DNA of 36,409 nucleotides from Paracoccus ravus (lineage in GTDB: Bacteria; Pseudomonadota; Alphaproteobacteria; Rhodobacterales; Rhodobacteraceae). Position numbers and translations under genes: made by a program. Under the pieces are notes generated by a model. That model saw only the letters and a program-made list of their open reading frames with translations. It searched no databases and had not been told where the DNA came from. Shown piece after piece: positions 25,887 through 34,626 of this stretch; position 1 is the stretch's first letter, and each line of letters begins with the position of its first letter. Location: contig NZ_SDEB01000030.1 in the NCBI RefSeq assembly GCF_004522175.1, forward strand, positions 1 to 36,409, written 5' to 3'.

Positions 25887-26069
25887 TCATTCCACGCGCT
25901 GGTTCTGATCCGGGGCCTGTTGGCTTGCGGGATCCTCGCTGCGCTCTTCGCCATGCCAGATGAGGCGTCCCGCGAAGAACACGAGGACCGTTGCAAAGAA
26001 GATCGCGACCACCACCATTGCGGCCCGTGACAGCCGCCGAGCGCTTGGGGTGTTGCTTTTTCCCACCAT
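25887..26069 (-). CDS. small single-pass membrane protein, 60 residues
   Basis: From ATG 26069, preceded by CGGAGG. A basic N-terminus (MVGKSNTPSARRLSR) leads into one membrane helix (AAMVVVAIFFATVLVFFAGR) and a polar acidic tail (HGEERSEDPASQQAPDQN). It lies divergent to the DUF2231-PQQ dehydrogenase operon. No family is recognised. A promoter-like sequence GGAAC, 16 bases, GGTT lies upstream and resembles the EcfG type. Confidence 0.55.
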   Translation of the reverse strand: MVGKSNTPSARRLSRAAMVVVAIFFATVLVFFAGRLIWHGEERSEDPASQQAPDQNQRVE

Positions 26070-26093
26070 GGAAACCTCCGTTCTCCGGGGAAA

Positions 26094-26118
26094 AACCTGT
26101 GGCCGTGCATGAGGTTCC
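26094..26118 (-). promoter_or_regulatory. possible EcfG-type promoter of the small membrane protein gene
   Basis: On the minus strand GGAAC (26118-26114) and GGTT (26097-26094) are separated by 16 bases; the alphaproteobacterial EcfG consensus is GGAAC, 16-17 bases, CGTT. There is one mismatch in the -10 box. The start codon is 25 bases further on. Confidence 0.3.
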
Positions 26119-26212
26119 AACATCACGGCCCGGTGATATTTTCGTGAAGCCCCGGAACATCGCCACGATCTGAGAGCTTGGACCTACAACCTTGTCCAAG
26201 AAGGAGACCGTC

Positions 26213-26623
26213 GTGACCTGGCACCCCGCTGATACCGCTGTTCCGGCCCGTTCTCGGCTCCTTCCCATTCTCGCGGCCTTTCCCGTTGCCTGCTTCACGC
26301 TCGCGCTCGGCTCGGATCTCGCCTATTGGCAGACGGCCAATCTGATGTGGCTGAATTTTTCTTCATGGCTGCTGGCCAGCGGATTGGCGGCAGGCGTTCT
26401 CTTCGCGCTCTGGTGGGCGATTGGTTTGCTCACGGGCTGGTGGCGCGCCGGTTGGCGTGGCGCGCTTTTGGGCCTGGCGGTTCTGCTCGTCGCATTCGCC
26501 AATAATCTGGTCCATGCGGGGGATGGCTGGACCGCAGTGGTGCCTTGGGGCATCGCGCTTTCCGCCCTCGCCGTTCTTCTGATGCTTGCCTCGGCACTGC
26601 TCGACAGCCGCGCAGCTTACTGA
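26213..26623 (+). CDS. DUF2231-like membrane protein
   Basis: 136 codons from GTG 26213, chosen because AAGGAG precedes it. Four membrane helices are visible: LLPILAAFPVACFTLALGSD, NFSSWLLASGLAAGVLFALW, ALLGLAVLLVAFANNLVHAG and GIALSALAVLLMLASALLDS. The layout, with HPADTAVPARSRLLPILAAFP near the start, resembles DUF2231 proteins, often paired with sorbosone-type dehydrogenases. The PQQ dehydrogenase gene begins 12 bases downstream, so the two form an operon. It may anchor or feed electrons from the dehydrogenase, but the role is not known. Confidence 0.75.
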   Translation: MTWHPADTAVPARSRLLPILAAFPVACFTLALGSDLAYWQTANLMWLNFSSWLLASGLAAGVLFALWWAIGLLTGWWRAGWRGALLGLAVLLVAFANNLVHAGDGWTAVVPWGIALSALAVLLMLASALLDSRAAY

Positions 26624-26635
26624 GGAGACATTCCG

Positions 26636-28033
26636 ATGAGATTTCCCAAAGAAACCGTTTTGGTCACCTTGGGCTGCAGCTTGTCCCTTGTGCAACCGGC
26701 CATGGCCCAGGACAATTTCGACACGACCAGCCAAACCGGAGCCGATCCGGTTCTGCCCGAACCCGATTATCTCAGCCTCTGGCCGGAACTTAAGGTGGCC
26801 GAGGTCGTCGGCTGGTCCGAGGGTCAGACCCCGACCGTTCCCGAAGGCCTTGCGATCACCCCATATGCAAAGGATCTGGTGAACCCGCGCACGGTTCACA
26901 CCCTGCCCAATGGCGACGTGCTGGTGGTGCAGTCCCGCGCGCCCGAAGGCAAACCCACCTCGCGGCCCAAGGACTTCATCCGCGGCTGGATCATGGCCAT
27001 GGCGCATGGCGGCGGCGGCGCGCAAAAGGAAAGCAATCTCATCACGCTTCTGCGCGACACGGACCGGGACGGCACCGTGGATGACCGCACCGATCTGCTG
27101 ACGGGGCTGGATTCGCCCTTTGGCGTCGCCTGGATCGAGGACACGCTTTATGTCGCGGAAAGCGGCGCGGTGCTGGCCTATCCCTACAGCCTTGGCCAGA
27201 CCCAGATCACCGATGCGCCGCGCATCCTCGCGCCGCTGCCCGGCGGGCCGATCAACCACCACTGGACCAAGGATCTGGCGCTCAGCCCTGACGGGCGGAT
27301 GCTCTACGCCTCGGTCGGATCGAACTCGAACGTGGCCGAAAACGGGATCGAGGCCGAGAAGCGGCGCGCCGCGATCCTTGAGATCGACCGCGCGACCGGG
27401 GCGAGCCGGGTCTATGCAGAGGGGTTGCGCAACCCCAACGGTCTGACCTTTCACCCTGAGACCGGCGCGCTCTGGACCGTGGTGAACGAGCGCGACGAGC
27501 TGGGGCCGAACCTCGTGCCGGATTACATGACCAGCGTTCAGGACGGCGGCTTCTACGGCTGGCCCTATAGCTATTACGGCGCCCATGTCGACCGCCGCGT
27601 CCGGCCCGAGCGCCCGGACATGGTGGAAAAGGCGATCAAGCCGGACTACGCGCTGTCGAGCCATGTCGCGGCTTTGGGGCTGACCTTCTCGAACGGCTCG
27701 GCCCTGCCCCCGGACTTCGCGAACGGGGCCTTCATCGGCGAGCATGGCAGTTGGAACCGCAACCATTTCAATGGCTACAAGGTCGTCTATGTTCCCTTCG
27801 AGGGCGGCCGACCCGCCGGCCCGCCACAGGATGTCGTGACCGGATTTCTGGACGGCGACAGTGCACGCGGCCGACCCGTCGGTGTCGGGATCGACGGCAC
27901 GGGAGCCTTGCTGATCGCGGATGATGCCGGAAACACGGTCTGGCGCGTCGCCGCTTCGGACGGCACGGTGACTGCCGCGCCTGTCGGCACCGATATGGGC
28001 GTGACCACCGCGACACGTCAAACGGGCCCCTGA
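26636..28033 (+). CDS. PQQ-type sugar dehydrogenase (sorbosone dehydrogenase-like), periplasmic
   Basis: 465 codons. A signal peptide (MRFPKETVLVTLGCSLSLVQ to PAMA, cleavage before QDNF) directs export. The rest is a six-bladed beta-propeller of the soluble glucose/sorbosone dehydrogenase family: DLVNPRTVHTLPNGDVLVVQ, NHHWTKDLALSPDGRMLYAS, GLRNPNGLTFHPETGALWTV, NERDELG, GFYGWPYSYYG and GEHGSWNRNHFNGYKVV. These enzymes oxidise aldehydes or sugars with PQQ and pass electrons to cytochromes in the periplasm. With cytochrome and oxidase genes downstream, the chain seems self-contained. PQQ synthesis genes are not in the window. Confidence 0.88.
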   Translation: MRFPKETVLVTLGCSLSLVQPAMAQDNFDTTSQTGADPVLPEPDYLSLWPELKVAEVVGWSEGQTPTVPEGLAITPYAKDLVNPRTVHTLPNGDVLVVQSRAPEGKPTSRPKDFIRGWIMAMAHGGGGAQKESNLITLLRDTDRDGTVDDRTDLLTGLDSPFGVAWIEDTLYVAESGAVLAYPYSLGQTQITDAPRILAPLPGGPINHHWTKDLALSPDGRMLYASVGSNSNVAENGIEAEKRRAAILEIDRATGASRVYAEGLRNPNGLTFHPETGALWTVVNERDELGPNLVPDYMTSVQDGGFYGWPYSYYGAHVDRRVRPERPDMVEKAIKPDYALSSHVAALGLTFSNGSALPPDFANGAFIGEHGSWNRNHFNGYKVVYVPFEGGRPAGPPQDVVTGFLDGDSARGRPVGVGIDGTGALLIADDAGNTVWRVAASDGTVTAAPVGTDMGVTTATRQTGP

Positions 28034-28114
28034 TCGGGAAAAACGGAAATCGCGGGGCTCACGGCACTTTTCTGCGCCGAGCTTGTTATGTCCCTGCAAG
28101 CCGACAGGGGGAAC

Positions 28115-29113
28115 ATGGCCAGCAGACCCGAGCAAAGCAAGCTGAACCGCGCCGCGATCCTGTCGACAATTCTCTTGGGCGGGTGCCGGGGGCCGCAATC
28201 GGTCCTGTCCCCGGCCGGGCGCGATGCCGAGGTTCTGGCCTCGCTTTTCTGGGTGCTTCTGGCCGGGGCCGTGCTGCTTTGGCTGGCCGTGAACGGGCTG
28301 ATGCTTTTCATCGCCCATCTGCGCCCGCATCCACACTCGCGCCGTCTGGCCGAGGCGCTGATCATCGGCGGCGGGATCGTGCTGCCGGTGCTGCTGCTGA
28401 CCGCGCTGCTGGTCTTTGCGCTGCGCGAGATGCCGCGCCAGCGCGAAATGGGCAGCGGGCTGACGGTTCGGGTCACCGGGGAAAGCTGGTGGTGGCGGGT
28501 CGAATATCTGCCCGAAGGCTCGGAGACGCCCATCGCCAGCGCGAACGAGATCCGCCTGCCCACCGGCAGCCGCAGCGAGATCACGCTTGAAGCCCGCGAA
28601 TATATCCATTCCTTCTGGATCCCGGCCTTCGGCGGCAAGACCGACATGATCCCCGGCCGGACCACGCGCATGTCGCTGGAGCCCACCCTGCCCGGCCAGT
28701 ATCGCGGCCAATGCGCCGAGTTCTGCGGCGAGAGCCATGCCCGCATGGCGCTGGTCGGCGTCGCGATGCGGCCCGATGCCTTCGCGCGGTGGCTTGCGGC
28801 AGAGGCGGCACCTGCAAGGGAACCCACCACCCCGGAGGCGCGGCGCGGACGCGAGATCTTCCTGCGCGAGGGTTGCGGCGGTTGCCATGCGGTCCGGGGC
28901 GGCCCGGCGCAAGGCACCACTGGACCCGACCTGACCCATCTGGGCGGTCGCGCCACGCTGGCGGCGGGCACCCTGCCGATGACCCGGCAATCGCTGATCG
29001 ACTGGCTGCGCGATCCCTCGGCCTTCAAGCCGGGGGTGAGGATGCCCGCCTATGACCATCTCTCGACCGCGGACATGGCCGATCTCGCGATCTATCTGGA
29101 GGGGCTGAAATGA
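28115..29113 (+). CDS. cytochrome c oxidase subunit II with C-terminal cytochrome c domain (caa3-like)
   Basis: 332 codons from ATG 28115, preceded by AGGGGG; an upstream ATG at 28088 has no ribosome binding site. A lipobox LLGGC (Cys24) suggests a lipoprotein. Two membrane helices span about 43-67 and 80-103. WWW at 125-127 and the CuA ligands H165, C200, E202, C204, H208 and M211 are all present. A heme c site CGGCH is at 254-258, with GVRMPAYDHL supplying the probable distal Met. It takes electrons from cytochrome c into subunit I. The stop overlaps the subunit I start by four bases (ATGA). Confidence 0.93.
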   Translation: MASRPEQSKLNRAAILSTILLGGCRGPQSVLSPAGRDAEVLASLFWVLLAGAVLLWLAVNGLMLFIAHLRPHPHSRRLAEALIIGGGIVLPVLLLTALLVFALREMPRQREMGSGLTVRVTGESWWWRVEYLPEGSETPIASANEIRLPTGSRSEITLEAREYIHSFWIPAFGGKTDMIPGRTTRMSLEPTLPGQYRGQCAEFCGESHARMALVGVAMRPDAFARWLAAEAAPAREPTTPEARRGREIFLREGCGGCHAVRGGPAQGTTGPDLTHLGGRATLAAGTLPMTRQSLIDWLRDPSAFKPGVRMPAYDHLSTADMADLAIYLEGLK

Positions 29114-31707
29114 GCGCGACCGACCTGCCCCAAGGGGCGGCCTCCTCGGACATTCTCGACAGCCCGATGCAGGGCGTCTGGCCGCCCACGCCTGCGATGC
29201 TGGCCGAACCCGTCGATCCGGACCTGTCGCGCGCGCAGGCCGGAAACCTGCGCAAGGCATGGGAGACACCGCGCGGTTGGCGCCGTATCACCGCCGTGAA
29301 CAACAGCCATGTCGGCAAATGGTACGCGATGACGGCGCTGGCCTTCATGCTGGGCGCGGGCGTGCTGGCGCTCTTGATGCGGGTGCAGCTTGCGGTCCCC
29401 GAGAACGGCTTTCTCGACTCGGATCGGTTCAACCAGTTCTTTACCATGCATGGCTCGGCGATGATGTTTCTCTTCGCCGTGCCGATGTTCGAGGCGATCT
29501 CGATCCTTTTGCTGCCCGCGATGCTGGGCACGCGGGACATGCCCTTCCCGCGCCTTTCGGCCTATGGCTATTGGTGCTTCCTGATCGGAGGGGTCTTCGT
29601 CCTTGGCTCGGTGCTCTTCGACGCGGCCCCCAGTTCGGGCTGGTTCATGTATCCGCCGCTTGCCACCGAAAGCGAGGGGATCGGGGCCGATATCTGGCTC
29701 TTGGGCCTGTCCTTCATCGAGGTCGCCTCGATCGCGGCGGCCGTCGAACTGATTGTGGGAGTCATCAAATGCCGCCCGCCGGGGATGCGCATCAACCTGA
29801 TGCCGCTTTACGCATGGTATGTGCTGGTCGTGGGCGGGATGATCCTTTTTGCCTTCCCGCCCCTGATCGCCGGGGATTTCCTGTTCGAGTTGCAACGCTC
29901 GCTCGACTGGCCCTTCTTTGACCCCGAGCGCGGCGGAGACCCGCTGCTGTGGCAGCACCTGTTCTGGATCTTCGGCCATCCCGAGGTCTATATCATCTTC
30001 CTGCCCTCGATCGCGATTGCGGCGATGGTGGTCCCGACCGCCGCGCGCATCCCGATCACCGGCTATTCGTGGATCGTGCTTTCGGCGGTCGGGACGGGTT
30101 TCCTGAGTTTCGGGCTCTGGGTACATCACATGTTCGCCACCGGCCTGCCCGCGCTGTCGCTGGGCTTCTTCTCGGCGGCGTCCGAGGCGGTGGTGATTCC
30201 GACGGGCGTGCAGATCTTTGCATTCATCGCGACGATGATGGTGGGCCGCGTGCGGATGATCCTGCCGATGCTCTGGATCGCGGGGGCGGTCGCCATCTTC
30301 ACCGCCGGAGGGCTGACCGGCGTGATGGTGGCGCTTGCCCCCTTCGACTGGCAGGTCCATGACACCTATTTCATCGTGGCGCATCTGCATTACACCTTGT
30401 TCGGCGGCATGGTCTTTCCGGTGATCGGCGGGGTCTATTATTTCTTCCCGGTCATCATGAAGAAGAACCTGTCCGAGCGGCTGGGCCGCTGGTCCTTCTG
30501 GCTGTGCTTCACCGGCTTCAACATCTGCTTCCTGCCGATGCACCTGACCGGCCTTCTGGGCATGCCGCGCCGGGTCTATACCTATTCGGGCGATCTGGGC
30601 TGGAACATGCTGAACCTGATCTCGACGCTGGGGGCTTTCGTGCTGGCGGCGGGCATCCTTGTCTTTGTCTGGGACCTGATCCGGCCCAAGGGGCGCGCGC
30701 CGCATAGCGCGCGCAACCCGTGGGACGCGGGCACGCTGGAATGGACCCATGACGTCCCGGACGAGCCATGGGGCGTGCGCTCGGTGCCCTATGTCACCTC
30801 GCGCTACCCGCTCTGGGATCAGCCCGAGATGCTGGCGCGGATGGATGCCGGACGCTTCTACCTGCCCGACGCGCCCGAGGGCGAACGCGAGACCCTGATC
30901 ACCTCGGCGGTGGATGCGGTCCCGCAGCATGTCGCGCGGCTGACCGGACCGGCATGGTGCACGCTTGTCGCTGCGGCTTTCACCGGCGGGGCCTTTATCC
31001 TGCCCACCTTCAAGATGTATCTGCCCGCCGTCCTGTGCGGGATTGTGGCGATCGGGGCGATCATCTGGTGGCTCTGGACCGCGACCGCGCGCATCCCCGA
31101 GGCGCGTTTCAAGGATGCAGGGCTTGGCTTGCGTCTGCCCCTCTATGTCTCGGGGCCCAAGGCGCCGGGCTGGTGGGCGGTCTTCATCACCATGCTGGGC
31201 GATGCGACGGGCTTCGCGAGCCTCGTCTTTGGCGTGTTCTTCTACTGGACGGCGCGGCCCGACTTTCCGCCCCCGGACGCCCCCCATGCGGCGCTGCTGC
31301 CGAGCCTTGCGGCGGCGTGCCTGTTCCTTGCCTCATGGGGCGCGACGCGGATCGCGCGGGGGGTGAATGCGGCGGGCAGCATCGTCCCCGCGCGGGGCCT
31401 GCTGCTGGCCGCGCCGATCCTTGCCCTTGCCGGGGCGGGGGCGCTGTTCGCGGCGGTCTGGCTGCCGGGGCTTGCGCCCACCAGCCATGCCTATCCCGCG
31501 ATGATGTGGGCACTGGTGGTCTGGACGGTCGCGCATGTCCTTTGCGGCGCGATCATGCAAGCCTATTGCCTTGCGCGCAGTCTCGCGGGCCGGATGACGG
31601 CCCGGCATGACGCCGATCTGTGGAACACCGCGCTGTTTTGGCATTTCCTGATCGTGACCTGCCTCGTCACCACGGCGATGATCGCCCTTGTTCCAAGGAT
31701 GCTCTGA
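29110..31707 (+). CDS. cytochrome c oxidase subunit I-III fusion
   Basis: 865 codons. Residues 55 to about 560 are subunit I: heme a ligand H114 (FFTMHGSAMM), H290-P-E292-V-Y294 with CuB ligand and cross-linked Tyr, H339 and H340 (WVHHMFATG), and H425 and H427 (HDTYFIVAHLHY). Residues about 630-865 resemble subunit III, with seven or so helices (SGPKAPGWWAVFITMLGDAT, WHFLIVTCLVTTAMIALVP). E292 places it in the A1 type by the D-channel end. D143 of the D-channel entrance is present, but the position of Asn131 (Paracoccus numbering) is Ser150. The K-channel Lys354 position is Gln368 (IPTGVQIFAF). It reduces O2 to water at the cytoplasmic membrane. Confidence 0.92.
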   Translation: MSATDLPQGAASSDILDSPMQGVWPPTPAMLAEPVDPDLSRAQAGNLRKAWETPRGWRRITAVNNSHVGKWYAMTALAFMLGAGVLALLMRVQLAVPENGFLDSDRFNQFFTMHGSAMMFLFAVPMFEAISILLLPAMLGTRDMPFPRLSAYGYWCFLIGGVFVLGSVLFDAAPSSGWFMYPPLATESEGIGADIWLLGLSFIEVASIAAAVELIVGVIKCRPPGMRINLMPLYAWYVLVVGGMILFAFPPLIAGDFLFELQRSLDWPFFDPERGGDPLLWQHLFWIFGHPEVYIIFLPSIAIAAMVVPTAARIPITGYSWIVLSAVGTGFLSFGLWVHHMFATGLPALSLGFFSAASEAVVIPTGVQIFAFIATMMVGRVRMILPMLWIAGAVAIFTAGGLTGVMVALAPFDWQVHDTYFIVAHLHYTLFGGMVFPVIGGVYYFFPVIMKKNLSERLGRWSFWLCFTGFNICFLPMHLTGLLGMPRRVYTYSGDLGWNMLNLISTLGAFVLAAGILVFVWDLIRPKGRAPHSARNPWDAGTLEWTHDVPDEPWGVRSVPYVTSRYPLWDQPEMLARMDAGRFYLPDAPEGERETLITSAVDAVPQHVARLTGPAWCTLVAAAFTGGAFILPTFKMYLPAVLCGIVAIGAIIWWLWTATARIPEARFKDAGLGLRLPLYVSGPKAPGWWAVFITMLGDATGFASLVFGVFFYWTARPDFPPPDAPHAALLPSLAAACLFLASWGATRIARGVNAAGSIVPARGLLLAAPILALAGAGALFAAVWLPGLAPTSHAYPAMMWALVVWTVAHVLCGAIMQAYCLARSLAGRMTARHDADLWNTALFWHFLIVTCLVTTAMIALVPRML

Positions 31708-32066
31708 TGCGCAGCCGCCATGACAGCCTGTGGTACATGATCTTTGCGCCCGGAATCTGGGCGCTGCATTTCGTTGCCGTCTATGGCTGGGCGGCCACCA
31801 TCTGCGCAAAGGGCGCGCCCTATGGGCTGGCCCGCATCGGCATCGCCGCCGTCACGGTCATCGCGTTGGTCCTGATCCTGTGGCATGGCGTGCTGGCTTG
31901 GCGGCAATGGGATCTTCTGGATGACGGAGACCATGTCCATGCCCGCCCCACCGCCGGCGATCGGCGCGAGTTTCTGGGCCATGCCGGGCTGCTTCTTGCG
32001 ATCGTCGCTTTGGTGGGCGTCGTCTTCGTGAGCCTTCCCGCGATTTTCATCGGGGATTGCAGATGA
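31707..32066 (+). CDS. small membrane protein of the oxidase operon
   Basis: 119 codons from ATG 31707, which overlaps the TGA of the oxidase gene by one base. Three membrane segments are visible (YMIFAPGIWALHFVAVYGWA, GIAAVTVIALVLILWHGVLA, GLLLAIVALVGVVFVSLPAI). It overlaps the CtaG-like start by four bases, so it is translationally coupled on both sides. I do not recognise the family; position suggests an accessory or small structural subunit of this oxidase. Confidence 0.75.
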   Translation: MRSRHDSLWYMIFAPGIWALHFVAVYGWAATICAKGAPYGLARIGIAAVTVIALVLILWHGVLAWRQWDLLDDGDHVHARPTAGDRREFLGHAGLLLAIVALVGVVFVSLPAIFIGDCR

Positions 32067-32632
32067 GGCGCGCGCTTGCCCTGACCCTTGGCGCGGCCAC
32101 GCTTGCCGGGCTGTGGCTGCCCGACTGGCCCGCATTGCTCGGCGCGTTTCCGGGCCACATGATCCGGCATATGGGGCTGGTCGCGATTGCCGCGCCGCTG
32201 CTGGTCTGCGGGCTGCCCTGGCTTACCCGCATCGCGCCGCCGATCCTGCCCGCGACCGGGTTCGAGGCTGCCATCATCTGGGCCGCCCATCTGCCCCTGT
32301 TTCACGCCGCGACCCGGCAGGACGGCATGGCGCTGATCCTGGAGCAGGCCCTGTTCCTGCTGGCCGGTCTCGCGGTCTGGTCCGGGGCGTTCCACCGAGA
32401 GGCAGGGCTGGCGGGCGCGGTCGGGATGCTGCTGACCTCGATGCATATGACGCTGCTCGGCACGATCCTGATCCTTGCGCCGCGCGATCTCTATGCGGCG
32501 ATCTGCGGGACAGCCCCCGACCTCTCGGGGCAGCAACTGGGCGGCGTGCTGATGCTGGCCATCGGGACGCCGATCTATCTGCTCGCCGGCCTCGCCCTGA
32601 CCCGCTCTGCCCTGCAGGAGACCCCGGCATGA
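32063..32632 (+). CDS. CtaG-like cytochrome c oxidase assembly protein (caa3 type)
   Basis: 189 codons. Six or so hydrophobic segments and the motif region FPGHMIRHMGLVAIAAPLLV, VCGLPWLTRIAPPILPATGF, LPLFHAATRQDGMALILEQA and SMHMTLLGTILILAPRDLYA match caa3_CtaG proteins, which carry conserved His and Met residues. CtaG is thought to aid copper insertion or assembly of heme-copper oxidases. It shares ATGA overlaps with genes on both sides, which ties it to this oxidase. Confidence 0.82.
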   Translation: MRRALALTLGAATLAGLWLPDWPALLGAFPGHMIRHMGLVAIAAPLLVCGLPWLTRIAPPILPATGFEAAIIWAAHLPLFHAATRQDGMALILEQALFLLAGLAVWSGAFHREAGLAGAVGMLLTSMHMTLLGTILILAPRDLYAAICGTAPDLSGQQLGGVLMLAIGTPIYLLAGLALTRSALQETPA

Positions 32633-33693
32633 GCCGCCTGCGTCGCTTCCTGGCGCGGCTGGACGGGTTCACCCTGCGTGCCCTGCTGATGGCGCTGGCT
32701 CTGGCGGGAGGCGTCACGGCCGCGCTGGTCGTCGGGCTGGGCCTTTTCAACGTCTCGGCCCGCAAGGGGCATTTGGGGCTGACCGAATGGGTTTTGCATA
32801 CCACCTTCCGCAATTCGGTCGCGCTGCGGGCCGGGGCCGTGCCGCCTGAAAACCTTGCTTCGCCCGAGATGATCGCGCTTGGGACCGGGCATTTCGAGCA
32901 GGCTTGCAGCATGTGCCATGGCCGCCCCGGCGAGGCGCAAAATGCCACCATCCGCGCGATGGATCCCGTCCCGCCCCATATCAGCGCCCTCGCGGCGGAT
33001 TGGGCCGCGCCCGAGCTGCATTGGATTATCCACCAAGGCGCAAAGATGACCGGGATGCCCGCCTGGCCCGCGCAGCGCGAAGATGACGTCTGGCCGGTCG
33101 TGGCCTTCGTGCAGGCGGCGGCTAGGATGGGGTCGGAAGAATATGACCGCCTGAGCGCAGGCGATGCGCGCGGAAGCTGCGCCATGTGCCATGGCGAGGG
33201 CGGGGTTTCCCGCAATCCGCTGGTGCCGCGCCTCGATATTCTGTCGCCGCATTATATCGCCGCCAGCCTGCGCGCCTATCGCGACGGCCAGCGGGACAGC
33301 GGCATCATGGCCGAGGCCGCTTCGGGTCTGGGTGAGTCTGCGATCGCCCGGATTTCGACGCGCTTTCCCGCGCCTGAGGAGAGCGCCCCGTCGCCCATCG
33401 CGTCAAAAGGCGCGGCGCTTGCGACAAGGGGCAAGGGCGCGGTGCCCTCTTGCGCCGCCTGCCACGGTCCCTGGCCCGAAAGGCTCAATGCGGGCTTCCC
33501 CGCGCTGTCCGGGCAGCATGCCGCCTACCTGCAAAGCCAGCTCAAGCTCTGGCGCGATGGACCGCGCGGCGGCGGGGAACTCGCGCAGCTCATGCATCAT
33601 GCCGCGCGCGATCTGAGCGACGCTGAAATCGCCGATCTTGCCGATTATTACGCCGCCCTGCCCCCGGCGCGTCTGGACGGGTCGGAGCGCTGA
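32629..33693 (+). CDS. triheme c-type cytochrome, membrane-anchored
   Basis: 354 codons. One N-terminal helix (ALLMALALAGGVTAALVVGL) anchors or exports the protein. Three heme c motifs follow: CSMCH at 93-97, CAMCH at 184-188 and CAACH at 275-279, with GMPAWP after the first as a likely Met ligand. The layout resembles cytochrome subunits of PQQ or molybdenum dehydrogenases. It is the last gene of the oxidase operon and overlaps ctaG by four bases. It probably carries electrons from the sugar dehydrogenase to the CuA subunit, since no other cytochrome c is encoded nearby. Confidence 0.88.
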   Translation: MSRLRRFLARLDGFTLRALLMALALAGGVTAALVVGLGLFNVSARKGHLGLTEWVLHTTFRNSVALRAGAVPPENLASPEMIALGTGHFEQACSMCHGRPGEAQNATIRAMDPVPPHISALAADWAAPELHWIIHQGAKMTGMPAWPAQREDDVWPVVAFVQAAARMGSEEYDRLSAGDARGSCAMCHGEGGVSRNPLVPRLDILSPHYIAASLRAYRDGQRDSGIMAEAASGLGESAIARISTRFPAPEESAPSPIASKGAALATRGKGAVPSCAACHGPWPERLNAGFPALSGQHAAYLQSQLKLWRDGPRGGGELAQLMHHAARDLSDAEIADLADYYAALPPARLDGSER

Positions 33694-34060
33694 CGTGACG
33701 GCAAGCCGCGTGCTCTGGCAATGACCGGCGTAGCGGGTCATGCATTGCGACTTGCGGCAAGGCGAGACCTTGCGCGCGGGAATTTAGTCTCCATGCCGAG
33801 AACCTTCGTGACGGAAGCCGCCGACAAGGACTACCGCCCAGGTGATCTTGACGCCGGCCCTCGACTTCGGCACCCGAGCCGGCCCCGTCCCCGCCGGGTT
33901 ACCGCCCCGGTAACGCGACGTGACCCTGTCGCACTCGGGCGGTGCTCGCCCTGCCCCGCCTCTGGCGCAGAAATCCAGCGCAACCAAATTGTTATAGGCG
34001 TGACCGAGCGAGGCCCAGAGGGGCACTTGGCCCTGAGGGTGTTGGCGCAATCGGATAGGG
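33694..34060. other. intergenic region between converging operons, with hairpin
   Basis: No gene is recognised in these 367 bases. GTTACCG (33898-33904) and CGGTAAC (33908-33914) form a 7-bp hairpin around CCC, without a T-run. It is placed to end either the oxidase operon or the sigma factor transcript. Confidence 0.45.
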
Positions 34061-34534
34061 TCAGAATTCCGGCTCAAGTACCTTGCGCAGCATCTGGCGC
34101 GCCCGGTTCACGCGGCTCTTGATCGTGCCGATATCGCAATTCAGGATCCGCGCCGCCTCGAGATAGCTTTCGCCCAAAGCGCCCACGAGCAGGATTGCCT
34201 CGCGGTAATGCGGCGGCAGGTCTCGCAGCGCCGCATGCATCTCGCACGCCTGCATGTGCCATTCCTGCCCGGCCTGGGCGCGCGACTGCTCCGAGACGCA
34301 ATCGGTTCCGCCTGTCTGCTCGCGCGCGGATTTGCGGCAATTGGTATAGAAACGGTTGCGCATGATGGTGAAAAGCCAGGCGCGCAGGTTGGTGCCGGGG
34401 CGAAAACTGTCGGCATATTCGATCGCCCTCAGCAAGGTTTCCTGAACCAGGTCTTCGGCATCGGGAACTCTGCGGCACAGCACGCGCGAATAGGCCCGCA
34501 ATGCCGGGATCTGCTCAAGGATCTCATTCTTCAT
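34061..34534 (-). CDS. ecfG: ECF sigma factor of the EcfG (general stress) type
   Basis: 157 codons from ATG 34534 with GGAGG upstream. Region 2 reads LRAYSRVLCRRVPDAEDLVQ, ETLLRAIEYADSFRPGTNLR and AWLFTIMRNRFYTNCRKSAR. Region 4 reads DLPPHYREAILLVGALGESY, LEAARILNCDIGTIKSRVNR. The VGALGESYLEAA...CDIGTIKSRVNRAR segment is characteristic of EcfG-type (ECF15) sigma factors, which direct the general stress response of alphaproteobacteria. Activity is normally held by NepR, which PhyR removes under stress. A NepR-like gene lies directly upstream; phyR is not in the window. Confidence 0.85.
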   Translation of the reverse strand: MKNEILEQIPALRAYSRVLCRRVPDAEDLVQETLLRAIEYADSFRPGTNLRAWLFTIMRNRFYTNCRKSAREQTGGTDCVSEQSRAQAGQEWHMQACEMHAALRDLPPHYREAILLVGALGESYLEAARILNCDIGTIKSRVNRARQMLRKVLEPEF

Positions 34535-34626
34535 GGAATACCTCCGGGCGTCATGAAGGTAAGCCCCGAGATGCCAGCGGAGTTCCGTCTTGATCGTTCC
34601 CCGGCGGAATTGCGCGCAGGATCATG

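Noticed and set aside
26363..29269. 968-codon open frame on the minus strand
   Set aside because: It is antisense to the DUF2231, PQQ dehydrogenase and subunit II genes, rich in Arg, Gly and Pro, and has no domain motif. Long antisense frames are common in high-GC DNA.
29092..31287. 731-codon open frame on the minus strand
   Set aside because: It mirrors oxidase subunit I and has a low-complexity Arg/His/Asp/Gln composition with no family motif.
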